DNA of 64,000 bases from Piscinibacter sp047600445 (GTDB lineage: Bacteria; Pseudomonadota; Gammaproteobacteria; Burkholderiales; Burkholderiaceae_C): assembly GCF_047600445.1 (NCBI RefSeq), contig NZ_JASGKT010000001.1:496001-560000 (forward strand), written 5' to 3'. Shown piece by piece: positions 33,644-43,151 of this stretch. A program made the translations under genes and the position numbers. Each line of letters starts with the position of its first letter. The first letter of the stretch is position 1. The notes beneath the pieces were generated by a model, which was not told where the DNA came from, did no database searches, and was given only the letters and a program-made list of their open reading frames with translations.

Positions 33644-34348
33644 CTAAGGACGCGGCGTTTTCCGGCCGACCTTCCTGGCCGGGGCCGGCGGCGCGGGCCG
33701 CTGCAGCACGCCGGCCAGCAGCGTCTGCACGCAGCGCTGCGCGATCTGCCCGGCGTCGTAGTCGCCGTCCGGCCGGTACCAGCGGGCGATCCAGCTCAGC
33801 GCGCCGGCGATCACGAAGGCCGTCACCTTGGGGTCGCAGGGCGCCAGCGAGCCCTCTTCCACGCCCTGCGCCACCAGCCGGCGGAAGGCCTGGTCGATAC
33901 CGGCCTTCATGCGCCGCAGCTCCTTGCGGCTGTCCGGCGGCAACTGCTCGTCGCCGACGCGGATCAGGCAGGCGCCGAAGGGCTGCATCACGATGTGCGC
34001 GTAGACCTCCATGCAGGCGCGCAACTGGTCCACCGCGTCGCCGCCGGCCCGGCGCGAGGCCTCGATGCCCTCCAGCGTCATCGCGAGGCCCTGGCGCACG
34101 CACGCGAGCAGGATCTCGTCCTTGTTCTTCACGTAGTAGTACAGCGTCGGCTTCGAGACGTGCAGCCGCGCGGCGATGTCGTCGAGCGAGGTCGCGTGGA
34201 AGCCGCGCTCGTTGAACATCTGCGCGGCCGTGCTCAGCACGGCGTTGCGCTTGGCCTCGCGCTGCTGCTCGCGCGCGGGCGCGCTGGCCCAGGGCGACGC
34301 GGCCGCCGCGGCGCGTTTCTTCTCGGGGGTGGGCGTGGTCTTGGTCAT
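33644..34348 (-). CDS. TetR-family transcriptional regulator
   Basis: A 234-aa TetR-family regulator divergent from the ABC transporter operon. The N-terminal helix-turn-helix reads NAVLSTAAQMFNERGFHATS, then LDDIAARLHVSKPTLYYYVK. The C-terminal ligand domain is not diagnostic. The start at 34348 (MTKTTPTPEKKRAAAA) is preferred; an upstream ATG at 34396 would place the coding region against the operators. A disordered Ala/Lys-rich N-terminal extension precedes the HTH, and the C-terminus is basic and Pro-rich. Paired inverted repeats at 34403-34435 are the likely binding sites. Neighbouring genes suggest an acyl-CoA ligand. Confidence 0.9.
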   Translation of the reverse strand: MTKTTPTPEKKRAAAAASPWASAPAREQQREAKRNAVLSTAAQMFNERGFHATSLDDIAARLHVSKPTLYYYVKNKDEILLACVRQGLAMTLEGIEASRRAGGDAVDQLRACMEVYAHIVMQPFGACLIRVGDEQLPPDSRKELRRMKAGIDQAFRRLVAQGVEEGSLAPCDPKVTAFVIAGALSWIARWYRPDGDYDAGQIAQRCVQTLLAGVLQRPAPPAPARKVGRKTPRP

Positions 34349-34402
34349 GGACCGGTGGCGCCGGGAAAGTACCGATGTTCCGTGAAAGGCCGCCATCCAG
34401 AA

Positions 34403-34435
34403 TCTACTTGCGAGTAGACATCTTACTTAAGAGTA
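34403..34435. promoter_or_regulatory. paired TetR operators
   Basis: TCTACTTGCGAGTAGA (34403-34418) has perfect six-base arms around TGCG. TACTTAAGAGTA (34424-34435) has the same TACT-N4-AGTA design. The centres are 19 bases apart, close to two helical turns. They lie between the TetR gene and livG in a locally AT-rich stretch. Confidence 0.7.
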
Positions 34436-34474
34436 GAGCACGGTCCGTTCGCGCAAACCCGCAAAAGGGCACCG

Positions 34475-35320
34475 ATGGAGACGAGACGAGAAGACGCCGC
34501 CGCCGCGTTGCTGCAGGTCAGCGGCGTCACGCTCGCCTTCGGCGGTGTGAAGGCGCTCACCGGCGTGAGCTTCGACGTGCGGCCCGGCTCCATCACCGCG
34601 GTGATCGGCCCGAACGGCGCCGGCAAGACCTCGCTGTTCAACACCATCTCGGGCTTCTACCGGCCCACCGCCGGCGGCATCCGCTTCCACGGCCAGGACA
34701 TCACGCGCGTGAGCGCGCCGCGCCGCGCGCGCATGGGCCTGGGCCGCAGCTTCCAGAACATCGCGCTGTTCCGCGGCATGACGGTGCTCGACAACATCAA
34801 GCTCGGCCGCCACGCGCACCTGAAGACCAACGTGTTCGACGCGCTGCTGTACTTGGGCCGCGCGCGCCGCGAGGAGGCCGAGCTGCGCCGCGACGTCGAG
34901 GAACGCATCATCGACTTCCTCGAGATCGACCACATCCGCCACGCGCCGGTGGCGGCGCTGTCCTACGGCCTGCAAAAGCGCGTCGAGATGGCGCGCGCGC
35001 TGGCCATGCAGCCCGAGGTCCTGATGCTCGACGAGCCGGTCGCCGGCATGAACCGCGAGGAGACCGAGGACATGGCGCGCTTCATCCTCGACGTGCGCGC
35101 CGAGTGGGGCGTGACGGTGCTGATGGTGGAGCACGACATGGGCATGGTGATGGACCTGTCCGACCACGTCGTGGTGCTGAACTTCGGGCAGGTCATCGCG
35201 CAGGGCACGCCGGCCGTGGTGCAGGCCGACCCGGAAGTGGGCCGCGCCTACCTCGGTTCGGGCGACGTCGGCGAGCTGCGCCGCAAGCTGCATGCGAGAG
35301 CAGGCGCGGAAGCGGCGTGA
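34475..35320 (+). CDS. livG: branched-chain-type ABC transporter ATPase (LivG-like)
   Basis: A 281-aa ATP-binding subunit of a HAAT-family (branched-chain amino acid-type) importer. Walker A is AVIGPNGAGKTSLFN, Walker B VLMLDEPVAGMN, and the signature motif reads LSYGLQKRVEMARAL. The C-terminal AYLG-type ending is LivG-like. Because acyl-CoA ligase and hydratase genes follow in the operon, the imported substrate is probably an organic or aromatic acid rather than leucine; that is inference. The livH start overlaps the stop by one base. A TetR operator pair precedes the gene. Confidence 0.9.
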   Translation: METRREDAAAALLQVSGVTLAFGGVKALTGVSFDVRPGSITAVIGPNGAGKTSLFNTISGFYRPTAGGIRFHGQDITRVSAPRRARMGLGRSFQNIALFRGMTVLDNIKLGRHAHLKTNVFDALLYLGRARREEAELRRDVEERIIDFLEIDHIRHAPVAALSYGLQKRVEMARALAMQPEVLMLDEPVAGMNREETEDMARFILDVRAEWGVTVLMVEHDMGMVMDLSDHVVVLNFGQVIAQGTPAVVQADPEVGRAYLGSGDVGELRRKLHARAGAEAA

Positions 35321-36198
35321 TGGACTGGGCCTACCTGTTCGAGATCAGCCTGACCGGCATCGCCGGCGGCGGGCTGTACGCGCTGGCGGCGCTGGCCTTC
35401 GTGATGGTCTACAAGGCCACGCGCGTCGTGAACATCGCCATCGGCGAGATGCTGATGGCCGGCGGCTACCTGTTCTTCACCTTCGCCGCGATGTGGGCGC
35501 TGCCGCTGTGGGTGGCGATTCCGGCCGCGGTGCTGTCCAGCGGCCTGCTGGGCGCGGTGATCGAGCGCACGATGATCCGCCCGCTGCTGGGCGAGCCGCC
35601 GATCTCGGTGTTCATGGTCACCGTCGGCCTGGGCTCGGTGCTGGTCGGGCTGGTGGAGATGATCTGGAGCGCCGACCAGCGCCGCCTGCCCGAGTTCATG
35701 CCCAGCGCGCCGATCATGATCGGCGAGGCCTTCCTCGCGCCCAAGGTGTTCTGGGGCGCGGTGGTGGCGGCCGCGTTCATCGGTGCGGTGCTGCTGGTGT
35801 TCCGCTTCTGGCGCGGCGGCGTGGCGCTGCGCGCCACGGCCAGCGACCAGGCCGCGGCCTACTCGGTGGGCATCAACGTGCCGCGCGTGTTCTCGCTGGC
35901 CTGGGTGGTGTCGGCGATGCTCGCCGCCGTCTCGGGGATCATCGTCGGCTCGATCGGCGGCATCTCGTCGAGCATGGGCGTGTTCGGGCTGTCGGTGCTG
36001 GTCGTCGTGATCGTCGGCGGGCTGGACAGCGTGCTGGGCGCCCTGCTCGGCGGCCTGGTCATCGGCCTGGTCGAAGCGCTGGCCGGTGCCTACCTCGGGG
36101 GCGAATACAAGCTGCTCGCCACCTTCGTCGTGCTCGTGGTCATCCTGATGGCGCGGCCCTATGGCCTGTTCGGCACGCACGAGATCGAGAGGCTGTAG
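35320..36198 (+). CDS. livH: branched-chain-type ABC transporter permease (LivH-like)
   Basis: A 292-aa inner-membrane permease with about eight hydrophobic segments. It starts MDWAYLFEISLTGIAGGGLY and includes VVNIAIGEMLMAGGYLFF, the LivH-type helix. GLDSVLGALLGGLVIGLVEA near the C-terminus is the conserved cytoplasmic coupling region. The ATG at 35320 shares a base with the livG stop (TGATG). It pairs with LivM to form the transmembrane pore. Confidence 0.9.
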   Translation: MDWAYLFEISLTGIAGGGLYALAALAFVMVYKATRVVNIAIGEMLMAGGYLFFTFAAMWALPLWVAIPAAVLSSGLLGAVIERTMIRPLLGEPPISVFMVTVGLGSVLVGLVEMIWSADQRRLPEFMPSAPIMIGEAFLAPKVFWGAVVAAAFIGAVLLVFRFWRGGVALRATASDQAAAYSVGINVPRVFSLAWVVSAMLAAVSGIIVGSIGGISSSMGVFGLSVLVVVIVGGLDSVLGALLGGLVIGLVEALAGAYLGGEYKLLATFVVLVVILMARPYGLFGTHEIERL

Positions 36199-36207
36199 GG
36201 AGGCCTG

Positions 36208-37245
36208 ATGCGCATCGGAACTCTCAAGGAAAGCTACATCGCCGACGCGGCGCTGTTCGACTCGCGCACGCAGAAGGCGTGGCTGGGCATCGCGGCGGCG
36301 CTGCTGCTGCTGTTCCCCTTCGTCGCCAGCGACTACTGGCTGTACATGGCCTGCCTGGTGGCGATCAACGTGGCCAGCGCGACGGGGCTGAACATCCTGA
36401 CCGGCTACACCGGGCTCGTCAGCCTGGGCCAGGCCGCGTTCATGGGGCTGGGCGCCTACACGGTGGCCGTGCTGCAGACGCGCTGGGGCGCGCCGGCCGC
36501 GCTGAACCTGCTCGCCGGCGGCGTGGTGGCCATGCTGGGCGGCCTGATCGTGGGCGTGCCCTCGCTGCGGGTGAAGGGCCTGTACCTGGCCATCGCCACC
36601 ATCGCGGCCTCGTTCATCGCGCACTTCCTGTTCGCCAACCTGGCGCTGACCGGCGGCACGGCCGGCCTCTCGATGCAGCCGGCGCGCTTCTTCGGCGTCG
36701 ACCTCGACACCTCGTTCCGCATCTACTGGCTGATCGTGCCGGTCACGGTGCTGATGCTGCTGGGCGCGGCCAACCTGTTCCGCACGCGCATCGGCCGCGC
36801 CTTCATCGCGATCCGCGACCGCGACATCTCGGCCGAGGTGCTGGGCATCCCGCTGCTGCGCTACAAGCTGCTGTCCTTCGGCCTGTCGTCGTTCTACGCC
36901 GGCGTGGCGGGCGGGCTGTGGGCGTACTTCTTCCGCGTCGTCACGCCCGAGAGCTTTCCGCTGTCGATGTCGATCTTCTTCCTCGCCGCCATCATCGTCG
37001 GCGGCATGGGCTCCATCCTCGGCGGCATCCTGGGCGCGGTGTTCATGACCCTGGTGCCCGAGCTGCTCAAGCTCGTCGTCGACCTGCTGCCCGGCGGCGC
37101 CGAGCTGACCGTGTTCCTCTCGCCCGTGCGCCTGGTGGTGTTCGGCGCGCTGATCATCGGATTTCTGGTCTTCGAGCCGCTGGGGCTCGCAGAAATGTGG
37201 CGCCGCGTGCGCCGTTTCTTCCACCTGTGGCCGTTCCGCAATTGA
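36208..37245 (+). CDS. livM: branched-chain-type ABC transporter permease (LivM-like)
   Basis: A 345-aa permease, with the NILTGYTGLVSLGQAAFMG segment that defines LivM proteins and about nine membrane spans. GRAFIAIRDRDISAEVLGIP is the coupling helix contacting the ATPase. It starts nine bases after livH behind GGAGG. The C-terminus ends in a short basic tail. It is the partner of LivH in the same importer. Confidence 0.9.
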   Translation: MRIGTLKESYIADAALFDSRTQKAWLGIAAALLLLFPFVASDYWLYMACLVAINVASATGLNILTGYTGLVSLGQAAFMGLGAYTVAVLQTRWGAPAALNLLAGGVVAMLGGLIVGVPSLRVKGLYLAIATIAASFIAHFLFANLALTGGTAGLSMQPARFFGVDLDTSFRIYWLIVPVTVLMLLGAANLFRTRIGRAFIAIRDRDISAEVLGIPLLRYKLLSFGLSSFYAGVAGGLWAYFFRVVTPESFPLSMSIFFLAAIIVGGMGSILGGILGAVFMTLVPELLKLVVDLLPGGAELTVFLSPVRLVVFGALIIGFLVFEPLGLAEMWRRVRRFFHLWPFRN

Positions 37246-37262
37246 CCCCCAAGGAGACAACC

Positions 37263-38450
37263 ATGGCACAGCAAGCACAACACATTTCCACCCGCCGCCG
37301 CGGCCTGCTGCTGGGCGCGGCCGGCGCCGCCGCGCTCACGCATCCGCTGGCCGTGCTGGCGCAGGGCAGCGAGGACATCGTCATCGGCGGCTCGATCCCG
37401 ATGACCGGCGTGTTCGCCTTCGCCGGCGTGGGCATCAACGCCGGTATCCAGGACTACGTGAAGATCGTCAACGACGCCGGCGGCATCAAGGGCCGCAAGC
37501 TGCGCTACGTGCCCGAGGACACCGCCTACAAGGTGGATGTCTCGGTGGCCACCTTCAAGAAGATCACCAGCCAGAACAAGGTCAACCTGTACTACGGCGA
37601 CTCGACCGGCTTCTCCAAGACCATCAACCCCGAGCTGGACCGCAACGGCAACATCCTGATGGCCGGCGCCTCGTTCGCCACCGAGCTGAACGACCCGAAG
37701 AAGTATCCCCACCAGTTCCTGGTCGGGCCCGACTACACCGAGATGTTCGGCATCCTGCTGCGCCACATCGCCAAGGAGAAGCCCGGCGCCAAGGTGGCCT
37801 TCGTCTACTCCGACTCGGAGTTCGGGCGCGACCCGATCGAGTCCAGCGAGGCGCTGGCCAAGCAGCTCGGGCTGTCGGTGCCGATCAAGATCATGACGCC
37901 GGCCGGCAGCGTGGACGTGTCCACCGAGGTCATCAAGCTGCGCCGCGCCGCGCCCGACTACACCATCTTCCACGGCTACGTGCTGGCGCCCATTCCCGAG
38001 TTCGTCACCCAGGGCAAGCAGCAGGGCATGACCAGCAAGTGGATGGGCACCTTCTGGACCATGGACAGCTCGACCGTGATGAAGATGGGCCCCGACGGCG
38101 ACGGCTTCATGGGCGTGATGCCCTACCGCTACTACTACGACACCGAGAAGGCGCCGATGCTGGAGAAGATCCGCGCGATGCGCCCGGAGTACCAGAGCAC
38201 GGCCTACCTCCAAGGCTTCCTGGCCGCGATGCTGTTCACCGAATCGGCCAGGCGCTGCCTCGACGCCGGCCAGCCGCTGAACGGCAAGAACCTCAAGGCG
38301 GCGCTGAACACGATCAAGGACTTCGACACCGGCGGCCTGATCGGCGTGCCCATCACGATCAGCGGCAACTCGATCCCGGTGGGCCGCGTCTACCGCGCCG
38401 ACATGAAGGCGCAGAAGATGGTGCCCGCCTCCGACTGGATAAAACTGTGA
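37263..38450 (+). CDS. ABC transporter substrate-binding protein (LivK-like)
   Basis: A 395-aa periplasmic binding protein of the Peripla_BP_6 family. Its signal peptide has a twin-Arg-like stretch STRRRGLLLGAAGAAAL, so Tat export is possible. The mature protein begins near QGSEDIVIGGSIPMTGVFAF, a standard LivK start. GVGINAGIQDYVKIVNDAGG is also conserved. The ligand is unknown; the operon context suggests an acid activated by the acyl-CoA ligase downstream. A good Shine-Dalgarno (AAGGAGA) precedes it. A 158-base gap with a dispersed repeat separates it from livF. Confidence 0.88.
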   Translation: MAQQAQHISTRRRGLLLGAAGAAALTHPLAVLAQGSEDIVIGGSIPMTGVFAFAGVGINAGIQDYVKIVNDAGGIKGRKLRYVPEDTAYKVDVSVATFKKITSQNKVNLYYGDSTGFSKTINPELDRNGNILMAGASFATELNDPKKYPHQFLVGPDYTEMFGILLRHIAKEKPGAKVAFVYSDSEFGRDPIESSEALAKQLGLSVPIKIMTPAGSVDVSTEVIKLRRAAPDYTIFHGYVLAPIPEFVTQGKQQGMTSKWMGTFWTMDSSTVMKMGPDGDGFMGVMPYRYYYDTEKAPMLEKIRAMRPEYQSTAYLQGFLAAMLFTESARRCLDAGQPLNGKNLKAALNTIKDFDTGGLIGVPITISGNSIPVGRVYRADMKAQKMVPASDWIKL

Positions 38451-38470
38451 GCCCCCACGCTCCCTCCCGG

Positions 38471-38492
38471 TCGCTGCCCCCCGAGGGGGCGC
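38471..38492. repeat. dispersed intergenic GC palindrome, copy 2
   Basis: Identical over 22 bases to 122-143. It sits in the gap between the binding-protein gene and livF, inside what is otherwise a tight operon. It may act as a processing or partial termination hairpin or be a passive repeat insertion. Confidence 0.75.
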
Positions 38493-38608
38493 CTTGCTAC
38501 GGACCGGCAAAGCCGGATCCGTGCAAGTGCTCGGTTTGGGCTCGCTGTGCGCGTTGCGGATGGCGTGCGGCGTCATGGCCAACTGAATCCTGAAGTTCCT
38601 TGCTTGCC

Positions 38609-39429
<821 letters not shown>

Positions 39430-39433
<4 letters not shown>

Positions 39434-41229
39434 GCCTGCCCGAGCTGACGCTGCCCCAGATGCTGCGTGAGCGCGCGCGCAGCGACGCCGCGCGCGTGGC
39501 CATCCGGCAGAAGGACTTCGGCATCTGGAAGCCGGTCACCTGGGCGCAGTACCACGAGCGCGCCTGCCACTTCGGCCGCGGCCTGGCGGCGCTGGGGCTG
39601 TCGGCCGGCGGCCACGTCGGCGTGATCGCCGAGAACCGCATCGAATGGGTGCTGGCGCAGATGGGCGCCGGCCTGGTCGGCGCCATCACCGTGGGCGTGT
39701 ACCCCACCAGCCCGACGCCCGAGGTGGCCTACGTCGTGGGCCATGCCGACATCGAGATCATGGTCTGCGAAGACCAGGAGCAGACCGACAAGCTGCTGGA
39801 GGCGCTGCCCGAGCTGCCGCGGCTGAAGAAGATCATCGTGATGGAGACCAAGGGCCTGCGCAGCTTCGCGCCCGAGGCGCGCGCGCTGATCGCCACCTTC
39901 GACGAAGTGGAACGGCTCGGCGCCGCCAGCGGCAACGCCGCCGTGATCGACGCGGCGCTGGCGCGCCAGACGCTGGACGACATCGGCCTGATGATCTACA
40001 CCTCGGGTTCCACCGGCAAGCCCAAGGGCGCGATGATCTCGTGGCGCAACATGCGCGGCGTGGTGCCCGGCATCGTCGAGCGGCTGCAGCTCGACGCGGC
40101 CACCACGCACCTGTCCTACCTGCCGCTGTGCCACGTGGCCGAGCAGATGCTGACCACCTTCTGCCCGGTCTACCTGGGTTCGCAGGTCAACTTCGGCGAG
40201 TCGATCCGCACCGTGCAGGAAGACCTGCGCGAAGTCGCGCCCAGCATGTTCCTCGGCGTGCCGCGCATCTGGGAGAAGCTGCACGCGGCGATCAACATCA
40301 AGATGATGGAGACCGGCCGGCTGCGCCGCGCGCTGTTCGAGCGCGCCTTCGCCGCCTGCACGCCGCTGGCCGAGAAGCCGCGCGGCCAGTGGACGCCGGG
40401 CGAGCGGCTGCGCTTCTTCATCGCCTACTGGCTGGTGTTCCGCGCGCTGCAGAACTTCATCGGCCTGCGCGAAGCGCGCGTCGCGCTCACCGGTGCCGCG
40501 CCCATTCCGCCCGACGTGGTGCGCTGGTTCCGCGTGCTCGGCGTGCCGCTGGTCGAGGTCTACGGCCTGACCGAATCCACCGGCATGGTCACCGGCCACC
40601 GGCTGGAGCACGTGGTCGTCGGCACGGTCGGCCCGGTGACGCAGGGCGTGGCGTACCGCATTGCCGACACGGGCGAACTGCAGATCCGCGGCGAGATGGT
40701 CTTCGCGGGCTACTACAAGAACCCCGAAGCCAGCGCGCAAAGCATCCAGGACGGCTGGCTGCACACCGGCGACGTGGTGCAGGAGGTCGACGGCCAGATC
40801 AGAATCGTCGACCGCCTGAAGGACATCATGATCACCGCCGGCGGCAAGAACCTCACGCCGTCCGAGATCGAGAACACGATGAAGGGCAGCCCCTACATCA
40901 AGGAATGCATCATCGTCGCCGAGGGCCGCAAGTTCGTCGCCGCGCTGGTGCAGATCGACTACGAAACCGTCGGCAAATGGGCCGAGGCGCGGCGCATCCC
41001 GTTCACGCACTTCCGCTCGCTGGTGGAAACGCCGCAGGTGCGCGAACTGATAGACGCCGAGATCCGCCAGGGCAACGCGCGCCTGGCGCAGGTGGCGCAG
41101 ATCCGCAAGTTCCACCTGCTGACCAAGGAGCTGGACCACGACGACGGCGAAGTCACCGCGACGATGAAGGTGCGGCGCTCTTCCATCTACAAGACCTACG
41201 GCGCCGAGATCGACGCGCTGTATCACTGA
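39430..41229 (+). CDS. AMP-forming long-chain-type acyl-CoA synthetase
   Basis: A 599-aa AMP-binding ligase of the long-chain acyl-CoA synthetase (FACS) group. The ATP motif is YTSGSTGKPKGAMISW, followed by EVYGLTESTGMVTG and the hinge and catalytic segment DRLKDIMITAGGKNLTPSEI containing the adenylating Lys. It activates a carboxylic acid to its CoA thioester. The ATGA overlap with livF ties it to the importer, so it probably traps the imported acid. Substrate length cannot be read from sequence. Eukaryote-type FACS features such as the longer linker suggest a large or hydrophobic substrate. Confidence 0.88.
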
Positions 41230-41239
41230 CGAGGCGCCC

Positions 41240-42025
41240 ATGGAATCCACCGCCTCCCCGCTGCGCGTGACGCGCGAAGGCGCCATCGTCACGCTGCAGT
41301 TCCACCGCCCCGAGGCGCTCAACGCCGTCGACGTACCGATGGCGCTCGCGCTGCGCGACGCGGCGCGCGACATCGCGGCCGACCGCGGCGTGCGAGCCGT
41401 CGTGCTGTGCGGCGCCGGCAAGGGCTTCATGGCCGGCGGCGACCTGCCCACGCTGCGCGCCGACCCCGCCGGCGGCGCGGCGGCGCTGCTGGGCCCGCTG
41501 AACGAAGCCGCGCTGCTGCTGGCCGGCATCGACGCGCCGCTGATCGCCAAGGTGCACGGCGTGGCCGCCGGCGCCGGCATGAGCCTGATGCTGCTGGCCG
41601 ACTTCGTCCTGCTGGCCGAGGGCACGCGGCTGAACCTCGCCTACATCAACCTGGGCACGAGCTGCGACGTGGGCGCCTCCTGGGCGCTGCCGCGCCGCGT
41701 CGGCCTGCGCCACGCGCTGGAGATCGCGATGCTGGGCGAGACGCTCGGCGCGGAAGAGGCGCTGCGCCTGCAGCTCGTCAACCGCGTGCTGCCCGCCGCC
41801 GAGCTGGACGACGCCGTGCGGCAGCTCGCCGAACGCCTGGCCGCCGGGCCCACGGTGGCGCTGGGCCACATGCGCCGGCTGATGCGCGCCAGCTTCGACC
41901 GCAGCCTGGCCGAGCAGCTCGCCGCCGAGGCCGCGGCCTTCGACGCCTGCGCCCGTTCGGAAGACATGCCGCGCGGCATCGAGGCCTTCTTCGCCAAACG
42001 CAAGCCGCGCTTCGAGGGGCGCTGA
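41240..42025 (+). CDS. enoyl-CoA hydratase/isomerase family protein
   Basis: A 261-aa crotonase-family protein ending the ABC transporter operon. Oxyanion-hole segments are GKGFMAGGDLPTLR and AKVHGVAAGAGMSLMLLAD. The usual hydratase acids are not both present: AGAGMSLML lacks the first Glu, and YINLGTSCDVGASWALPR lacks the second. It may therefore be an isomerase or other crotonase-fold activity rather than a hydratase. It begins ten bases after the ligase and probably acts on the ligase product. Confidence 0.8.
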   Translation: MESTASPLRVTREGAIVTLQFHRPEALNAVDVPMALALRDAARDIAADRGVRAVVLCGAGKGFMAGGDLPTLRADPAGGAAALLGPLNEAALLLAGIDAPLIAKVHGVAAGAGMSLMLLADFVLLAEGTRLNLAYINLGTSCDVGASWALPRRVGLRHALEIAMLGETLGAEEALRLQLVNRVLPAAELDDAVRQLAERLAAGPTVALGHMRRLMRASFDRSLAEQLAAEAAAFDACARSEDMPRGIEAFFAKRKPRFEGR

Positions 42026-42048
42026 GGCGGCGAGCGGGGCGCCGCGGC

Positions 42049-43137
42049 TCAGGCCATGCCGAGTTCCGGCGTGCTGTCCTCGATCATCGCCTGCGGCCGG
42101 TAGACGAATTCCGGATCCTCGCGTTCGCGTTCGAGCAGCGCCTCCAGCATGCGCCGCGCGCGGATCGGCGCCTCGTCGACCTTCATCGCCACGCGCGGCA
42201 GCGTGCCGCCGTGGCGGTCGATCTGCTTCTGCTGGATGCCGAGCACGACCATGTCCTCGTCGAAGGTCTGGGCGATGGCCTTGGCGATCGCTTCGGTCAG
42301 GCCCGCATCGTGCAGCCGCCGGTTGCGTGCCACCGACCAGAAGTAGTGCGTCGACTTCGTGGTCTCGGGCGTCAGCAGGTGCAGCACGTGGCTGCGGTAG
42401 GCGTCGTCGGGCGAGCCGCCGCGGGGGTAGACGCCGAAGTCGGTCATGCACAGCGAGGGCGCGAGGTAGACGGCCGTCTGCCAGCGGTTGATGCGGCCGT
42501 GGTGGTCGAGCACCATCGCGAAGAAGGGCGGCGGCTCGATGTCAGGCATCTCCCGGTGGGCGTGCAGCAGGCCCTCGCCCTTGACGCTGCACTTGACCGG
42601 GTAGCTGGGGATGCATTCCTCCTCGCCGTTGCCGATGGTGCGCAGGTGCACCCAGCTCTCGTGGCCGAGGTCCATCAGGTTGTCGACCGACAGGCGGAAG
42701 TCGGCCTCGATGTGGTGGTAGCCGCGCGAGGGCGTCCAGTCGGGGTGTTCGTTCCAGCGCAGGTCGGGGATCAGCGCGGCGTCGGCGCGCGCGGCCTCGC
42801 CCATCCAGATCCACAGCAGGCCGTGGCGCTGCACCAGCGGGAAGCTGCGCACGCAGGCCTGCGGCGGGATGTGCGCCTGGCCCGGCGCCAGCGTGCAGGC
42901 GCCGGTGACGCCGAAGCGCATGCCGTGGTAGCCGCACTGCAGCTCGTCGCCGACGCGCGTGCCGAAGGACAGCGGCATCAGCCGGTGCGGACACAGATCC
43001 TCCAGCGCGCCGATGCGGCCGTCGGAGTGGCGCAGCATCACCACCGGCACGTCGAGCAGGCGGCGCGCGACGACGCGGCCCTCGTCCAGCTCGTGCGCGA
43101 AGCCGGCCACGTACCAGGCGTTCTTCAGCCAGTTCAT
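42049..43137 (-). CDS. Rieske non-heme iron oxygenase, VanA-like
   Basis: A 362-aa oxygenase component of the vanillate O-demethylase/phenoxybenzoate dioxygenase type. The Rieske [2Fe-2S] ligands are Cys49, His51, Cys68 and His71 (CPH and CGYH). The mononuclear iron site is in the D152-to-H164 segment, DNLMDLGHESWVH, with His159 and His164. The start MNWLKNAWYVAGFAHEL is typical of VanA homologues. It needs a reductase (VanB-like), which is not encoded nearby. It lies 14 bases downstream of an ABC binding-protein gene in the same direction, suggesting uptake and attack on an aromatic or methoxylated substrate. Confidence 0.88.
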   Translation of the reverse strand: MNWLKNAWYVAGFAHELDEGRVVARRLLDVPVVMLRHSDGRIGALEDLCPHRLMPLSFGTRVGDELQCGYHGMRFGVTGACTLAPGQAHIPPQACVRSFPLVQRHGLLWIWMGEAARADAALIPDLRWNEHPDWTPSRGYHHIEADFRLSVDNLMDLGHESWVHLRTIGNGEEECIPSYPVKCSVKGEGLLHAHREMPDIEPPPFFAMVLDHHGRINRWQTAVYLAPSLCMTDFGVYPRGGSPDDAYRSHVLHLLTPETTKSTHYFWSVARNRRLHDAGLTEAIAKAIAQTFDEDMVVLGIQQKQIDRHGGTLPRVAMKVDEAPIRARRMLEALLEREREDPEFVYRPQAMIEDSTPELGMA

Positions 43138-43151
43138 CGGCGCCCCCGGCG

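Noticed and set aside
38600..38608. TTG start for livF
   Set aside because: The ATG at 38609 gives a normal N-terminus, and the three extra codons have no support.
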